DNA of 64,000 bases from Hirsutella rhossiliensis (Eukaryota > Ascomycota > Sordariomycetes > Hypocreales > Ophiocordycipitaceae), in NCBI RefSeq assembly GCF_020360975.1, contig NW_025408675.1, forward strand, positions 2,418,001 to 2,482,000, written 5' to 3'. Of this stretch, positions 1 to 11,542 are shown piece after piece. The number at the start of each line of letters is the position of its first letter. The stretch's first letter is position 1. Below the pieces are notes generated by a model that saw only the letters and a program-made list of their open reading frames with translations, did not search any database and was not told where the DNA came from. Both the position numbers and the translations under genes were made by a program.

Positions 1-29
1 TTTTTAGATCCTTATTTAATCCCTTTTAT

Positions 30-170
30 AAAAAAGGATTATTTCCCTTTTTTATAAAAAGGTTATCTTTCTTCTCTATAAGAGGGTTATCTTCCTTCTC
101 TATAGTAGGGTTATCTTCCTTCTTTATAAAAGGGTTATTTTCCTCTTCTTTTAAGAAAGAGTTATTGCCT
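30..170 (-). repeat. 24-bp in-frame tandem repeat in Copia D linker
   Basis: About four to five units of 24 bp built around GGTTATCTTCCTTCT. Read on the minus strand each unit gives eight residues close to EKEDNPLI. The period is a multiple of three and lies between integrase and the expected RT, so it is a polar low-complexity linker in the polyprotein rather than noncoding satellite. Confidence 0.65.
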
Positions 171-529
171 TCTTTATATAGGTTCCCTTTATAAATAATT
201 ATCCGGGACCTTATTTATAGAAGGTAAGGTATTAAAATCGAAGTCCTTAAGGTCTTCTTCTTTTTAATTTTCTATAAATTTATTTTCTAGGATAATAATA
301 TCTCTAGAAATTATTACCTTTCTTTTTTAAAAGTTATATATTTTATAAGCATTTTTAGTATAGCCTATAGTAATACCCTTATAAGCTCTTATTTCTAGCT
401 TATCTAAGGGGTCTTTATTTTTATAATAAATAGTACTTTTAAAGGTCTTAATTTTCTTTAAGTCTTTTAAGGCTAGAGATTTATTTTCCTTCTTTTCTAT
501 AGGAGTTTAGAAGCCTATTTATAAGTAAG

Positions 530-1000
530 GGGTCCTATTATATAAATAGGCTGCTATTAGAATAGCTTCTCCCTATAGATATTAAGGCAGTTTTACCGTA
601 AATAAAATAGCCCGGACTTTATTTAAAATAGTCCTATTAATCCTCTTTATTACTCTATTTAATTTAGGAGTCCTAGGAAGGCTAGTATAATATTTAATTC
701 CCTTTCTTAAGTAGTAGGGTTTTATTTTATATAGGAATTCTTTTATATTATCCGAAAAGACTTCCTTTATAGTAATATTATCCCGGTTATTTTTAACTAA
801 GGCTTTATATTCTAAGAATTTATCTAGGGCTTCTGCCTTAGATTTTATTAAAGATATTTCTAAATATCTTATTCTTATATCTAAAAAGGATATAAAAGAG
901 GTATTTTTATTATAAGTAAGGGTCTTTATAAGGCCCTAAATATTAATAGTAACTCTATTAAGGTAATTATATACCTTATTAAATAAGGATTTATTCCTCT
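530..1000 (-). pseudogene. Copia D integrase core (RIP-degraded)
   Basis: The minus-strand frame ignoring TAA/TAG shows the Copia integrase order: a region around SFLDIRIRYLEI where the first catalytic Asp is expected, then SDNIKEF (second Asp context, DNGxEF in the family), then a stretch close to PRTPKLNRVIKRINRT (PPRTPxxNGVAERxNRT in the family), ending in AYLYNRTP. The integrase joins cDNA ends to host DNA. Gag-pre-integrase sequence lies upstream at about 1000-1300. Many stops make it non-functional. Confidence 0.75.
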
Positions 1001-1989
1001 TATTAGTTACCTTTACTTTAATATAAGCTTTATATTCTTTTATTTTTATAATATCCTTCTTAGGGATAGTTATATCTTTATTATATCTTTTAAAGGTTTC
1101 TAGTAAGGCTTAAAGACTTATATATCCTAGCCTTAAATACTATAAATAAAAGTTAAGGTCCTTTATATTATTCCTTATATTATTAATATTATATAGGAAT
1201 GTCTTCTTTTTTAAGAAAGGAATTTCTAAAGAGAAGATATAAAGGTTATCTTACTATTTTCCTTTAGATATAATATTAGCTTAGTTATTTAGTAGGAAAA
1301 TTTCCTTGCTATTAATAAAGGTCTAAGTATTTTTAAAATACGATTAGCTTATAATATTTACCTTTAATTTAAGTATAAAAAGGCAGATTCTTAAGATAAA
1401 TAGCTTTTTATTATTTAGAAATCTAAGAAGAAGATCTCTATAGCCTTTAATAACTATATAAGATGCCTTTCCTTAATTAACCTTAGTAAAGATAGTTCGA
1501 AAATTAATAAGGAATTTCTTTTCCGATACTATATACTTAGTAATACCGGTATTATATATAAATTTATAGATATTTCTATTCTCTAAGGTTTTATAAGGGA
1601 TTTCCTTCTCTTTTACCTTATATATAAGGTCTTTAATTCGAGAGGAATTTAAAGGTCCTATTTACCTATTATTAAATACGGCTTTTTTAAGGATATTTAA
1701 AGAGATATATACCTTTGCTTCTTCTTTAGAGCTTTTATAACCTCTAAGGGTAAGAGGAGGAATAGAAAAATCGATTTCTAGTTCTTTATCTATTTAATTA
1801 TCGATTTCTACTTTTTCTACTTCCGATATATATAAAGAAGAGGGTTTTTTCTTCTTCTTATCGACGTAAGAGTTTAATTTAATAGGATTTCCTTCTATAA
1901 AAGGGTTTCTAGGCCTCTTAAAAGGTATTCCTTTATTTTAATTTTTAAAATTTTTAGAAAAGCCTTTAAAGGCATTTTCTAGGTAAAGA

Positions 1990-2690
1990 TAGTAGTAATC
2001 TTTAACTAAATACCCTTTCTTCTTATAGTAAGTATATTATAATATAACTATTATCTTCTTCTAGGGCTTCTTAGTAAATAAAGCTTACTTAAGAGGATTT
2101 TTTAGAAACTTAGTCCTCTTAAATTCGTCTATAAGACTACTAGAGAGGGACTTAAGATTAAAAGCCTCTAAGTTATTTCGAAGAGCTTACGTTATATTAG
2201 TTATATAGCTAGAAAACGAGCCCGAAAGGCTATTTAAAATCTAAGCTATAATAACTATGTCTAGAATTATAATATTCTATGCTTTTAGCTCCTCGAATAC
2301 CTCTTTTACCTTATTTAGGTAGCTTTCTAAGGATTTAAAATCCCCTACTAAAGTATTAAAAAGCTCCTTTATAAGTAGGTAATTTAAAGTAAAGGAAATA
2401 CGGTTATATAGGTTTTTTAACCTATCCTATACCTCTTTAGTATTTATTATATACTTTATTTAGGTTAAAGGACTATCTTTAATATAAAGAAAAATTAAAG
2501 TAAGTGCTTCTTTTATCTTTAAGTAATTTTCTTACTATATAGTAGTAGAAAGTTTCTCCTTAACTAAAAGAGCCTATATTCGAATAGCCTAGTAGGTATA
2601 GTTAGAACTACCCTTAAGTTTAGTAAGTTTAAACTTATCCTTAAAGCCTATTTTAGAGAATTTAAGGTCGTATAGTTAGTATTAAAATTT
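1990..2690 (-). pseudogene. Copia D Gag (UBN2-type) with zinc knuckle, RIP-degraded
   Basis: After the PBS the minus strand reads as a Copia-type Gag capsid region (DUF4219/UBN2-like), for example SYLNKVKEVFEELKA and, further on, LNSLSGSFSSYITNI. It ends near 2010-2050 in a CCHC knuckle whose Cys and His codons have become Tyr codons: spacing Y-x2-Y-x4-GY-x4-Y replaces C-x2-C-x4-H-x4-C. The family role is particle assembly and RNA packaging. No intact start or frame remains. Between the knuckle and integrase (about 1300-1990) lie linker, protease and pre-integrase remains that I cannot delimit. Confidence 0.75.
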
Positions 2691-2728
2691 TAAAGATTTT
2701 TCGAAGTTATTACCTAACTTATAAAAAA

Positions 2729-2743
2729 GCTAGGCTTATAACC
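2729..2743 (-). other. Primer binding site, half-tRNA-iMet type
   Basis: Directly inside the LTR the minus strand reads GGTTATAAGCCTAGC. Reversing two RIP changes gives the complement of the anticodon arm of initiator tRNA-Met (GGGCTCATAACC). Drosophila copia is known to prime from such a cleaved tRNA half. Copia C (24622) and the miniature element at 41492 carry the same core. Confidence 0.75.
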
Positions 2744-3440
2744 TATTAAAAGGTATAAGTAATAAGCGTAGGATCGGGTAATCGATAATATACGTAGAAG
2801 GATAAGTTAAAGGAGTATAGGGTAGGATTCCGTCTAGAATTTATAACGAGTATATAAGGGGCTAAATAATATATTAAAAGAATAGCGTTATAAAAGATAC
2901 TTACGAACTTACTTATTCTATCTACTACTCCTAGGGAAATCCTTTATCTTTTATAGACTATTACTTACCTACTAGTAGACTAATTAATTAGCTTTCTAGT
3001 ATACTCTATAGTACTTAAAATGCTCTATTTATAGTATATCTTCCTAACTTAGTAGGTAGTCTAATTATAATATAATAGTTAATATAAGACTATAGGTTTT
3101 AGTATAAGTAGTAGATTTAACTAGAATATTCTATGCCCTACCTATTCTCGTATCGCGGATATCTTCGGAACCGCTAGGCTAAAATAGGTAATAGGGTATC
3201 CGTTCTACTCGTAATTAACTTATATATTTTATATATATTTATATTTATTAGGATAGGCTTATCTTAACCCGCTTTTTTTAAAGGAAGGTATAGATATCTA
3301 GTAGAGGTTTTTTATCTTTAAGGGTTATTCCCTTAAACTATATTATAAAGCCTCTTTTTACTAGCTTATTCTATAGAGCCTCCCTATACCTATTATTTCT
3401 TTATAATAGTAAAATAAGAATATAAAGGTATATTCTTATA
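2744..3440 (-). repeat. 5' LTR of Copia D (697 bp)
   Basis: Aligns along its whole length with the reverse complement of 62216-62908. On the minus strand it begins TATAAGAATATACC (TG start RIPped to TA) and ends TTTTAATA (CA end RIPped to TA). The boundaries are fixed by the pairwise alignment and by the PBS next to it. Confidence 0.85.
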
Positions 3441-3623
3441 AATAATAATACGCTAAAGAAAATAGTAGTATTCTTAGGGAGGTCTATAGCTAGGCCTAGG
3501 ATACTATTTAGGTTCGCCGCTATATCTTAGGAAAGGGTAAAGTAAGCAAAAGAGAGAGAGAAGTTAAGATTAAATAGTTAAGGTAAGTAGTTTTAAGTTA
3601 TAACGCTAAGAGGCTAAGAGGGT

Positions 3624-3685
3624 TATATATATATATATAAGAGTTATATTAGTAAAAGGGATTATTATAAGTAGGGAAGTATATA

Positions 3686-3716
<31 letters not shown>
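3624..3716. repeat. TA microsatellites
   Basis: Two (TA)n tracts separated by about 45 bp. The inverted copy at 41380-41402 has the same location relative to the A element, so the repeat is part of the element. The rest of 3441-3990 is noncoding 3' sequence with polypurine/polypyrimidine stretches; I see no gene in it. Confidence 0.8.
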
Positions 3717-3719
<3 letters not shown>

Positions 3720-3989
3720 GGAAGAAAAAGGAAGGAAGAAGGAGGGTATAGTAAGAGAAATAAATAGTTATTAGAGCGCGCGGTTATTAGTTACTTTAGG
3801 TAGCCTCTATAGTAGTAAGGTCTTAAGTATATTTAAGGGTTACGCCTAAATAGCTTCTTTTACCGGTTATTAATTAAGGAGCTTTTTAATCTCTGCCCTT
3901 TTCTTCCCCTCTTTACTCTTTTTATTCCTTTTCTTCTTCTTTTATTCTCTATCTTCTTTATTTTTCTAGACCGCTACCTTCTACCTTCT

Positions 3990-5265
3990 CCTTTTATAAC
4001 TACCTCTTCTTCCTTATTATATCTTATAAGACCGCTAAACTTAAAACTAAAGAGCTACTAAATATCGTTAACCTCTCTTTAACTACTCTTTTATAACCTT
4101 CCCTTATTACTACTACTCTTCTTACTTAGAATTATTATACTAAGGTCTTTCCTTTTTATATAAAGTACTTTTAAGTAATAACTATCTAACTTATTTAATC
4201 TCGCTTAGCTTATTCTAACTATCTTCTTTTATAGATTTATAGTTACTTTAAGACCTAGGTCTATAGTAAAAATAATATCGGTTACTAAGGGTTTCTAATT
4301 TATATAGAAATTACCTTTAAGTTATAGGTTTTATTAAAAGCTCTTAATATTATTAAGATTAAAGTATATAGTTACTCTCTTCTTTCTTACTTTCTTAAGA
4401 GCACGCTAGGTCGGTATAATTAAATCGTCTTCTATACCCTTTATTATAGACGTTAGCTAGTAACTTATATCCCTATAGAAATTACTTATCTATATAAATA
4501 CTTCTTTTCTTAGCTTAGTTTAAGGCGGTAAGAATACTCTTAAGTAGTCTTAATTACTTTATATAGAACTTATAACCCTTACCTTTATTAAGGGTATATT
4601 TAAACTTATTAAACGACTATAACTTTTACTTATAAGTATATTATATTTCCTTTTTATAAGTATATCTCTCTTTAAGTATTATTAATAGCTCTTATACTAA
4701 CTATATCTAGGATTTAACTAAGGCGCTTATTTATAAATAGTAGCACTTCCTTAGATATTATAAGGCTACTTATAACCTTAATAGATTTACTAACTATATA
4801 TATAGTTATAATTTCTATACCGACCTTAAGACTAATAAATTTTATAATAAGTATATTAGTAACGAGACCGCCTTTTATCTTCTTTATAATATCCTTAATC
4901 CCTTTAGTCCTATTAAGGATTTAAAGGAAAGGGAGGAAATTAACCTTACGCTTATTTTACTTAGAAAGAGATTATATAGGTTTAATAAGCTCTCTCTTAA
5001 GTAATAATTAAATAGTCTTTAAGTTTACTTTATAGTAGTCTATAGTAGGTTTACTAAGAGTAAGCTGCTTTATTTAGTCGCTATCTTTAATAGTAAAGGT
5101 TCTTTCTCTCTTAAGGTTATATATATTTAATTTAATAAGTTAAAAATATATTAAAATTTATCTTATAAGCGCGTTTATTTTCGCTATAGTAGGTCTCTCT
5201 TTTTATAATAAAAAATAAACGTCCTTATCTATAAAGTAAAAAATCCTATTTTTAAAGGAGGTAGG
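3990..5265 (+). pseudogene. Antisense frame in 3' region of Gypsy A-left, unknown product
   Basis: In plus-strand frame 1 a stretch of about 400 codons reads through if TAA and TAG are taken as RIPped CAA/CAG/TGG; TGA is essentially absent. It lies antisense to A-left pol, between the integrase end and the element's 3' end. The reverse copy in A-right (39845-41120) reads the same way. The N-terminal part is Leu-rich; the C-terminal part is polar, with recognisable stretches such as SPIKDLKEREEIN and LVAIFNSKGSFSL. I recognise no domain. It could be an accessory gene of the element or an older unrelated gene captured in the repeat. Confidence 0.45.
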
Positions 5266-5899
5266 TAGTAAGAATATTTATTTTCTTACTTTATTATTTA
5301 ATTATATCTCTATTTATCTTCTTTAAGGTAGTAAAGGGTAGGTTATTATTAAGGAAGGGTAGGAAATATTATCTTTATTTACTTAGGGAACTTTATATAG
5401 AAAATTTAAAAAGATAAGATAGTAAGTAAAGCGCTTATAAATATCTTAGCTACTATAATCGTCCTTTAATTAAATAGTTAAACGGTACCTTAGTTACTAA
5501 TTAGGTTCTAATATACTTCTTATAATAGTTATAGATTTTTATTTTTACTGCCTTTCTCCTCCTTAGGTCCTTTTTACCTCCTTCTTTTCTCGTTAAATTA
5601 GCGTCTTAAAGGCTCCTATATAAAGATCCTTTTTTACTTTACTAAGTTATAGTAGCTAAACCTTAATCGTATACCTTAGGCCTTTCTTAGGTATCTATAG
5701 TTACTCTTTTTTCTCTTCTTAGCTTTAATCCTTCTAAGGTTTATTAAGGAGTTATTATAACTATAGTACTATTTAATCTAAGGCTTCTCTACTTAGTAAA
5801 AGTAGTAAATTATTTACTTTATCTATTATTTCTTCTTTCCTTTTCTTATTAAGAGTAATCTTATCTTAAAGTAACTAATTATCCTTAGTAAAGTACTAT

Positions 5900-7350
5900 T
5901 AACCTTCCTTATCCTTTTTAAACTTCTTTAGATACTCTCTTAAGATTATCTTATTAAGTATAATTCTATTTAAAGTCTTAATCTTATACGCTTTAAACTA
6001 CTTTAAGTATAATACTACTTAAAAGGGACCGTTCTACCTTATTTAATACTTAGCTTACCTCCTTAAATTATTTAATTATCTTATATCGAATAGTAAGATA
6101 AGGTCTCTAGGTTATAGGCTTTCTTTTTTTATTATATACTTATTAGCTTTATCTATCTTCTTTATTAATCGATTTTAATATCTTATTACTCTTTTCTTAG
6201 CTTCTTTTATATCTTTTTCTTTCTTTTTTAAAACTTATATATATACTTTAAATAATTCTCCTCTTATCTTTACTTTATCTTAGTCGATTAATCGCTAAGT
6301 TAAGTACTCTACTTTAAGAGGTAGTACTAGTTCCTATTTATATAGTAAGTAGAAAGCTAATATTCTATAAGACTCTTTAACTATTATTTAGTTTATAAAG
6401 ATTACTTAGTTAAGGTATTTAATCTACTTACCTTTTTTCTTTACTATTTTTATAAGTACTATTATTAACCTTTAATACCTTTATTTTACTACCGTATTTA
6501 CCTTTAAATTATATACTAAAGTTTAAATAACTTTAATACCTATATCTTCTAAGATATACTTAAAGTCTTTTTTTATTTCGGGCCCTTTATTAATTATAGC
6601 GTATAGTATTATACTATACTTATTAATAATAAAGAGTATAAATTTAATTATAGCTCCTATAGTAATTTCTTTAACTAAGGTTACTTTTACTTATTTAATA
6701 AGGTTATTTTATACTTTTATAAGGTATAAATACCTATAATTAATAGTATATACTAGCTATTAAAGCAAATTTTACTTATAAGGTAGCTAAGTATAGTTAT
6801 AGTTATAACTTCCTAGGGTCTCTTAGTTATAAAGTATTAGTATTCTTTATAAAAAGAGATTATACTATAAGTATTATTTTAAAGGCTAGCCTACTAATAC
6901 CTATTCTTTATAAATATATATATAACTTATTATCCTTTATATCCTATTTATATATAGTACTTTACGATAATCCTTTTCTATTATTTAGGTCGTTTATAAC
7001 TAATATAGGTCTTCTTTCTTCCTTTTTAAAGAGTCGTTAAAGCTTTTAATCTTTAATATAGAAATTTAAACTCTTTAAGCGTAGCTTCCTATAGTTTTAT
7101 TTAAAAAGGCCCTCCGGCTGTTTTAACGTTTAAAGGAAGTCCGTAATTATCCTTAATTCTTTTAAGTAGTCCCTTTATAGCTTAGTCCCTTATACTATAT
7201 TTAAGTAAAAGTCTATAAACTCTTTAATATTACCTTTTATTTCCTTACTTAATATATTAAAAGGTCCTTTAAGCTTTCTTAAGAGTTTATTAGCTATACT
7301 ATTGTTCTTACCTTTAATATATTATATAGTAAAGTTAAAGAGGAATATAT
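5900..7350 (-). pseudogene. Gypsy A-left integrase (RIP-degraded)
   Basis: Inverse of 37760-39190 in A-right, where the integrase motifs are easier to read (see that entry). The strip around 7081-7131, with a remnant of GGCCCTCCGGCTGT, is nearly identical between the arms. 5265-5900 is the C-terminal, GPF-like part of integrase and linker sequence. All frames contain many TAA/TAG. Confidence 0.65.
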
Positions 7351-10291
7351 AGCTTATCTAGTAAGTTACTATAGCTCTAAGAATATCTTTAAGGGTACTT
7401 TTTAGTTAATTAACTAAGACCTATACGTTAGTTTCTAAGATAAAATATATATTATATACGTATATTATTAGTCTTTTAAGCGTACTTAATATAGCCCTAT
7501 ACTCCCTCTTTATTATATTATATTTAGTTTCTATTAGTAACTATATTTTACTTTTAAACCTTATAAAGCGCCTCTTTCTATTAATAATTTATATTAAGAC
7601 TGCTCCCTAGCTAAGTAGACTAGTATTATATATTAAAATAATATCTCCTCTTTCTAGGCTAATATTAAGGGATACTAAAAAAACTAAATTAATAATAGCT
7701 CTCTTAATAGTAGCTATCGCTTTTACGTATTTATCTCCTTACTCCTAATAGGCTTCTTTCTTTAATAGGTCTATAAGGGGTTTTACTAAGATAGCGAACT
7801 ATTTAATTTAGATTTAATAGTATCCTATAATACTAAGGAAAGCTTTAATATATATTATATTAAAGCATCTTATTTATTCCTTAATCTAAATAACTTTAGC
7901 TTTTATAGGGCACCTTTTATTTATTTTATAGATATAACTAATAACCTTAGTTACTTACTAGTAGAATTTCGATTTAGCCCTTATAATTATATAGCTAAAG
8001 AGTTTAATATTAACTAAGACTTTATTAAAGTTAATAAGGTATTTAAAGATAAATCTCCTTACTCTTAGCGCTACCTCTTTATTATTATACGTTATATTAA
8101 GCCCCTTAATACCTATATTATTAAGGAAATTCCTATAGATATTCGGTATAAGGTCTTATAAGATTCTATATATTATCCTTATAAATTTATAAACTAAGTT
8201 TATAGCCCCTTAAGGGAGTATATATATATATAAGAGGCTAATAAGTATTATAAATATTATTAAGTTATAGATTTTAATATTAAAAGGGATTTAATTATAG
8301 CTTAAAAAAAGGTCTAGGAGGGAAAGGATCTTATATATTAAGAAGTAGTTACTAAACCTATCTATATTTAGTAGTAGGTTTATATCTCTTATTATAATAG
8401 TATTTATATATATAGTAGAATTAATTAAGCGTAGCCCTTTATCTTTCTTTACTATAAGGAAAAAGGGGTTCTTATAGGGCCTATAACCTTTTTTAAGGAC
8501 TCCTATCTTTAGTTTTATTTTAAGGATATTAGTAACTTTCTACTCTATTGCTTTTAGGATTAAAATTAAAGCTACTTACTATACTTTATATTTTATTATC
8601 CTAATAACCTATAAGGGGGCTATAGCTAGGTCGACTTTACCTCTTTCTATAAAGTCCTAGGATAACGCTACTTCCTTATTAAATATAATACTATTAAAGA
8701 TCTAGATTTCTACCTTTATAAGAAAGCCCTTAAATTATTTATATATTACTTTAAGTCTCTCTTATATTAGCCGCTTGCCTTTCTATATACTTAAGAATTT
8801 TCCTATTAAGTATTTTAGGTAGGGTCTAAGCTATATCTTATCTTTAACGGTATTTTATTTAGTCTTTTTCTAGTTAAGGTCCCTTTTTAGTATCGATCCG
8901 TTTAATAGACTATTATTAATAGGGTTAATCTTATTTACTCTTCTTTTAAAGAGAGTATTAACTCTTAGATTATATAATTTAATAGGTCGTTTCCTCCCTA
9001 TCTTAACTTTAACCTTCTAGATCTTTCTAAACTTCTTTCTAGCTTTAATAATATTTTTCTTAAATTCTCTTATAGCCTCTATAACTATAACTTTAATAAT
9101 CTCTTTTACTATTTTTAATTTAATAGCTAGAATCGCTTTATCTCCTTTATTTATAATTAATTACTATTATATTAATACTATTATAGGCTTATTTACGCTA
9201 GTATAAGCTAGGTTAGGGACTTAGTTAGCGCCCCTTTTATAACTAAGGATATTGCCTCTTAGTAAGAGAATCTTAGCTATTAAAGTATTTAAAAAGGGTT
9301 TTCTCTATAATTATTAAGTAGCTCTTAGGTTATTTTCTTTAACTTTTATTACTAAAGCCTAAAATATATTTCTTAGGAGCTAGGTAGCTATTTCCTATAT
9401 AGTCTCCTTAAGCTTTAGTCTTTTATATATATCTTTATTAACTATTAAGGTTATAGTCTAAAAGGAATTTACTATATCGACCTTATCTAAGAGCTTTTAT
9501 TTAATAGCTCTTACTACTAGCGTAACTACTTAGATAGTACCGATTTAATATTTAACCTATATATTACCGTTCCTTAAGGAATAATTAAATAATATATATA
9601 CGGCTTTAATAAATAGTATACCTAAGATAAAAAGGACTAAGACTTTATTTAGTATAATATAAAGATAGATTAATATCTAGGCTATACTTAGATAGAGATT
9701 AGTCTTTACCTCCTTAACTATATCTATAAGGGACCTAGTATATACTATTATTAATACTCTTATTAGTAGGATTTTAAGCTTATATATATTTATATATCTT
9801 TTAATAGTAAGGTTTCCTTTAGACTTAGTATTAATTAAAGCGCTTAGGACTTTAGCTTTCTAGCTACTAAGCTATACTTAAATATAAGGTAGGTCTTATA
9901 GATACTTAAGTAAGTAAAAGGGTATAAGGACTATATTTATAGGAATTACTATAAGGTCCTTTAAAGTTATCTCTTAGTAGCTTATTAAAAGTATTACTTT
10001 TAGTATAATAAATCTATCTTTCCTTAGTCTTATTACTTCTAGAGTTTATTAATTAAATAGTTATTAAGCTAGTTATATTACGCTAATTATATTAGTTATA
10101 AATCTAACCTCCTTTAAAACTTATTAGACTTTAAGGTACTTATAATCTAATTCTTTATAAGTAAGGTAAGTAAGCTTAATTAGTTTAACTTAGTACTCTT
10201 TATCCTATTCTTTAACTTATACTAAAGCTACTATAAGTTTTCCTTATAAATATTTAAGAAGGAGTAAACTACTCTTTATATTATCTTTAGC
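7350..10291 (-). pseudogene. Gypsy A-left protease, RT and RNase H (RIP-degraded)
   Basis: Inverse of 34820-37760 in A-right. At 8111-8138 the minus strand shows FLNNIGIKG, the RIPped form of the FLDDVGIKG catalytic turn typical of one fungal Gypsy clade. RNase H and the tether follow toward 7400. The frame is cut at 10291 by insertion of the young Copia and resumes at 16466. The protein would have been the pol polyprotein that makes and matures cDNA. Confidence 0.7.
10287..10291. other. Target site duplication TTAGC, left
   Basis: TTAGC precedes the left LTR and is repeated at 16461-16465. Removing the element and one copy restores the alignment with A-right near 34800, so the insertion site is certain. 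Confidence 0.95.
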
Positions 10292-10492
10292 TGTGGGTAG
10301 GCACCTGCGGCAGCTGCTGCAATGAGACGGTACTAGGGTTAACCTGTGATGTTGTATTCGTCTTGTTCTCTATCTAAGGAGGCAGAGGCCAGCGTGGAGA
10401 AAGGGGGCACGCTGCCCTCAGCCGCACACGTGACCGTACGGGTCACGTGCCAACCATGGTTGGTCACACCACTAGATAGATACATTCCTACA
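10292..10492 (-). repeat. 3' LTR of young Copia
   Basis: 201 bp, identical to 16261-16460 except for GGG versus GG near 10340. Ends are TGTGGGTAGG and CATTCCTACA on the plus strand. A purine-rich stretch (minus strand GCAAAAGAAGAG) inside it could be the polypurine tract. Confidence 0.95.
10427..10463. promoter_or_regulatory. E-box hairpin and 14-bp palindrome in LTR
   Basis: CACGTGACC and GGTCACGTG form a 9-bp inverted repeat around GTACG, giving two CACGTG E-boxes. A perfect palindrome CCAACCATGGTTGG follows at once. Such symmetric sites in an LTR are candidates for transcription-factor binding; the same pair is in the other LTR at 16395-16431. Confidence 0.55.
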
Positions 10493-10705
10493 CAGGCAAC
10501 TCTTCTTTTGCTGTGAGAAGCACAGCAACACCTTGAACGGGTCTAAAGGATAGTAGCGTTAAGGCCGTGAAGGAATGTGCCGTGAGGGGCGTGTGTCATT
10601 ATTGCGAAAAAGGGTCCGACGTCTTGTTCTTAGCTGTAGATATCGGGAAGAAGTGAAGGGTCTTCCTGATAGGAGCAATCATTTGATCATAGGGATAAGG
10701 AGCGG

Positions 10706-11320
10706 TTAGGAACGTTGTACGTATCCTTCGACTCGAATTGTCAGACTATTGGTATCGATGAAGCGTTCCAGGGCTCGGTTTGGTGATGCTTTCGTCATTG
10801 CATCTGCTGGGTTGTCTGCGCCGTTGATCCAACGAATATCTGTTATCTCTCTCTTCTCGTATGACTGGCGAAGGGCCATGATATCAATCATCAATCGTTT
10901 TTCCTTCGTCGTACCGAGCTTGACTAGGCATTCGTAGAGAGTACGAATCCGTACAGACGATGAGAGGGATAGGAGGAAGGTTGAGTCGTTCCGTAATTAT
11001 CTTCATAGTCATCGCAAGGAGATGCCTATGTCGAATCCGTTGGCCATACCGTAGATCTCTGATGCTAGGACGCTACGGGTAACACGTTTGCACTTTGTTG
11101 AACTCCAGTGTACGATGTTACCACTAATCTCGAACTGTTTTTCTTTGTGGTTTGTCTCGTTAACGAGGGCAATGACGAATCCTAGTTGGGAGGATAAGTC
11201 CTTGTTGTTTGCGAAAGAACCATCGGTGAAAACCATCAGCTTTGCAGTAGCTAGATCAATTGGTTTGTACGTGAGGCCACGTAGTTGGTGATCCATTTGC
11301 CATTGCAGTCGCTTGTTCAA
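10706..11320 (-). pseudogene. Copia RNase H and C-terminal tail (young element)
   Basis: The first part (11320-11009) carries LMVFTDGSFANNKD, the DGSF start of RNase H, followed by SSTKCKRVTRSVLASEIYG with the catalytic Glu region. The last part (10894-10706) shows ITDIRWINGADNPADAMTK, the usual Copia C-terminus with the ADxxTK signature. RNase H removes template RNA during reverse transcription. Both segments are in the same minus-strand register but are separated by a break near 11000-10900. The 11543-11320 stretch in other frames matches the RT-RNase H connection (YVEERARAS-like), so the domain is complete but not in one frame. Confidence 0.85.
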
Positions 11321-11542
11321 AATTGCGTAATCTTTATCCTCAGGGTCTGTACTTGGGCGGCGACTGAAACATCGAAAGAAGCTTCCGGTTGAGCAATTGA
11401 AGCAATGTATGAGGCTCGCGCTCGTTCCTCAACGTAGCGCTGGTGACGATCAATTGCTTTAGGGTCAATGGTGGTCATTTTGCTGCTTGTCCCTTCTGTT
11501 GAAGTAAAGGATCCTTTCTTAAGGGGTTATTATTCAGCAACG

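Larger units (their letters stand above)
1..3440 (-). mobile_element. RIP-degraded Ty1/Copia element 'D', 5' part
   Basis: Read on the minus strand the order is LTR (3440-2744), primer binding site, Gag with zinc knuckle, integrase core, then a repeat-rich linker that runs off the left edge. Integrase lying before RT is the Copia order. RT, RNase H and the 3' LTR would lie outside the window. CA and TG are almost absent and the frames are full of TAA and TAG, so the copy is dead by RIP. A solo LTR of the same family lies at 62216-62908 in the opposite orientation. The element is inserted into the 3' region of Gypsy A-left, because sequence on the other side of 3440 aligns with 41990-42000 of A-right. 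Confidence 0.85.

Noticed and set aside
30..170. CRISPR-like direct repeats
   Set aside because: Repeats are contiguous without spacers, in frame, and the genome is eukaryotic.
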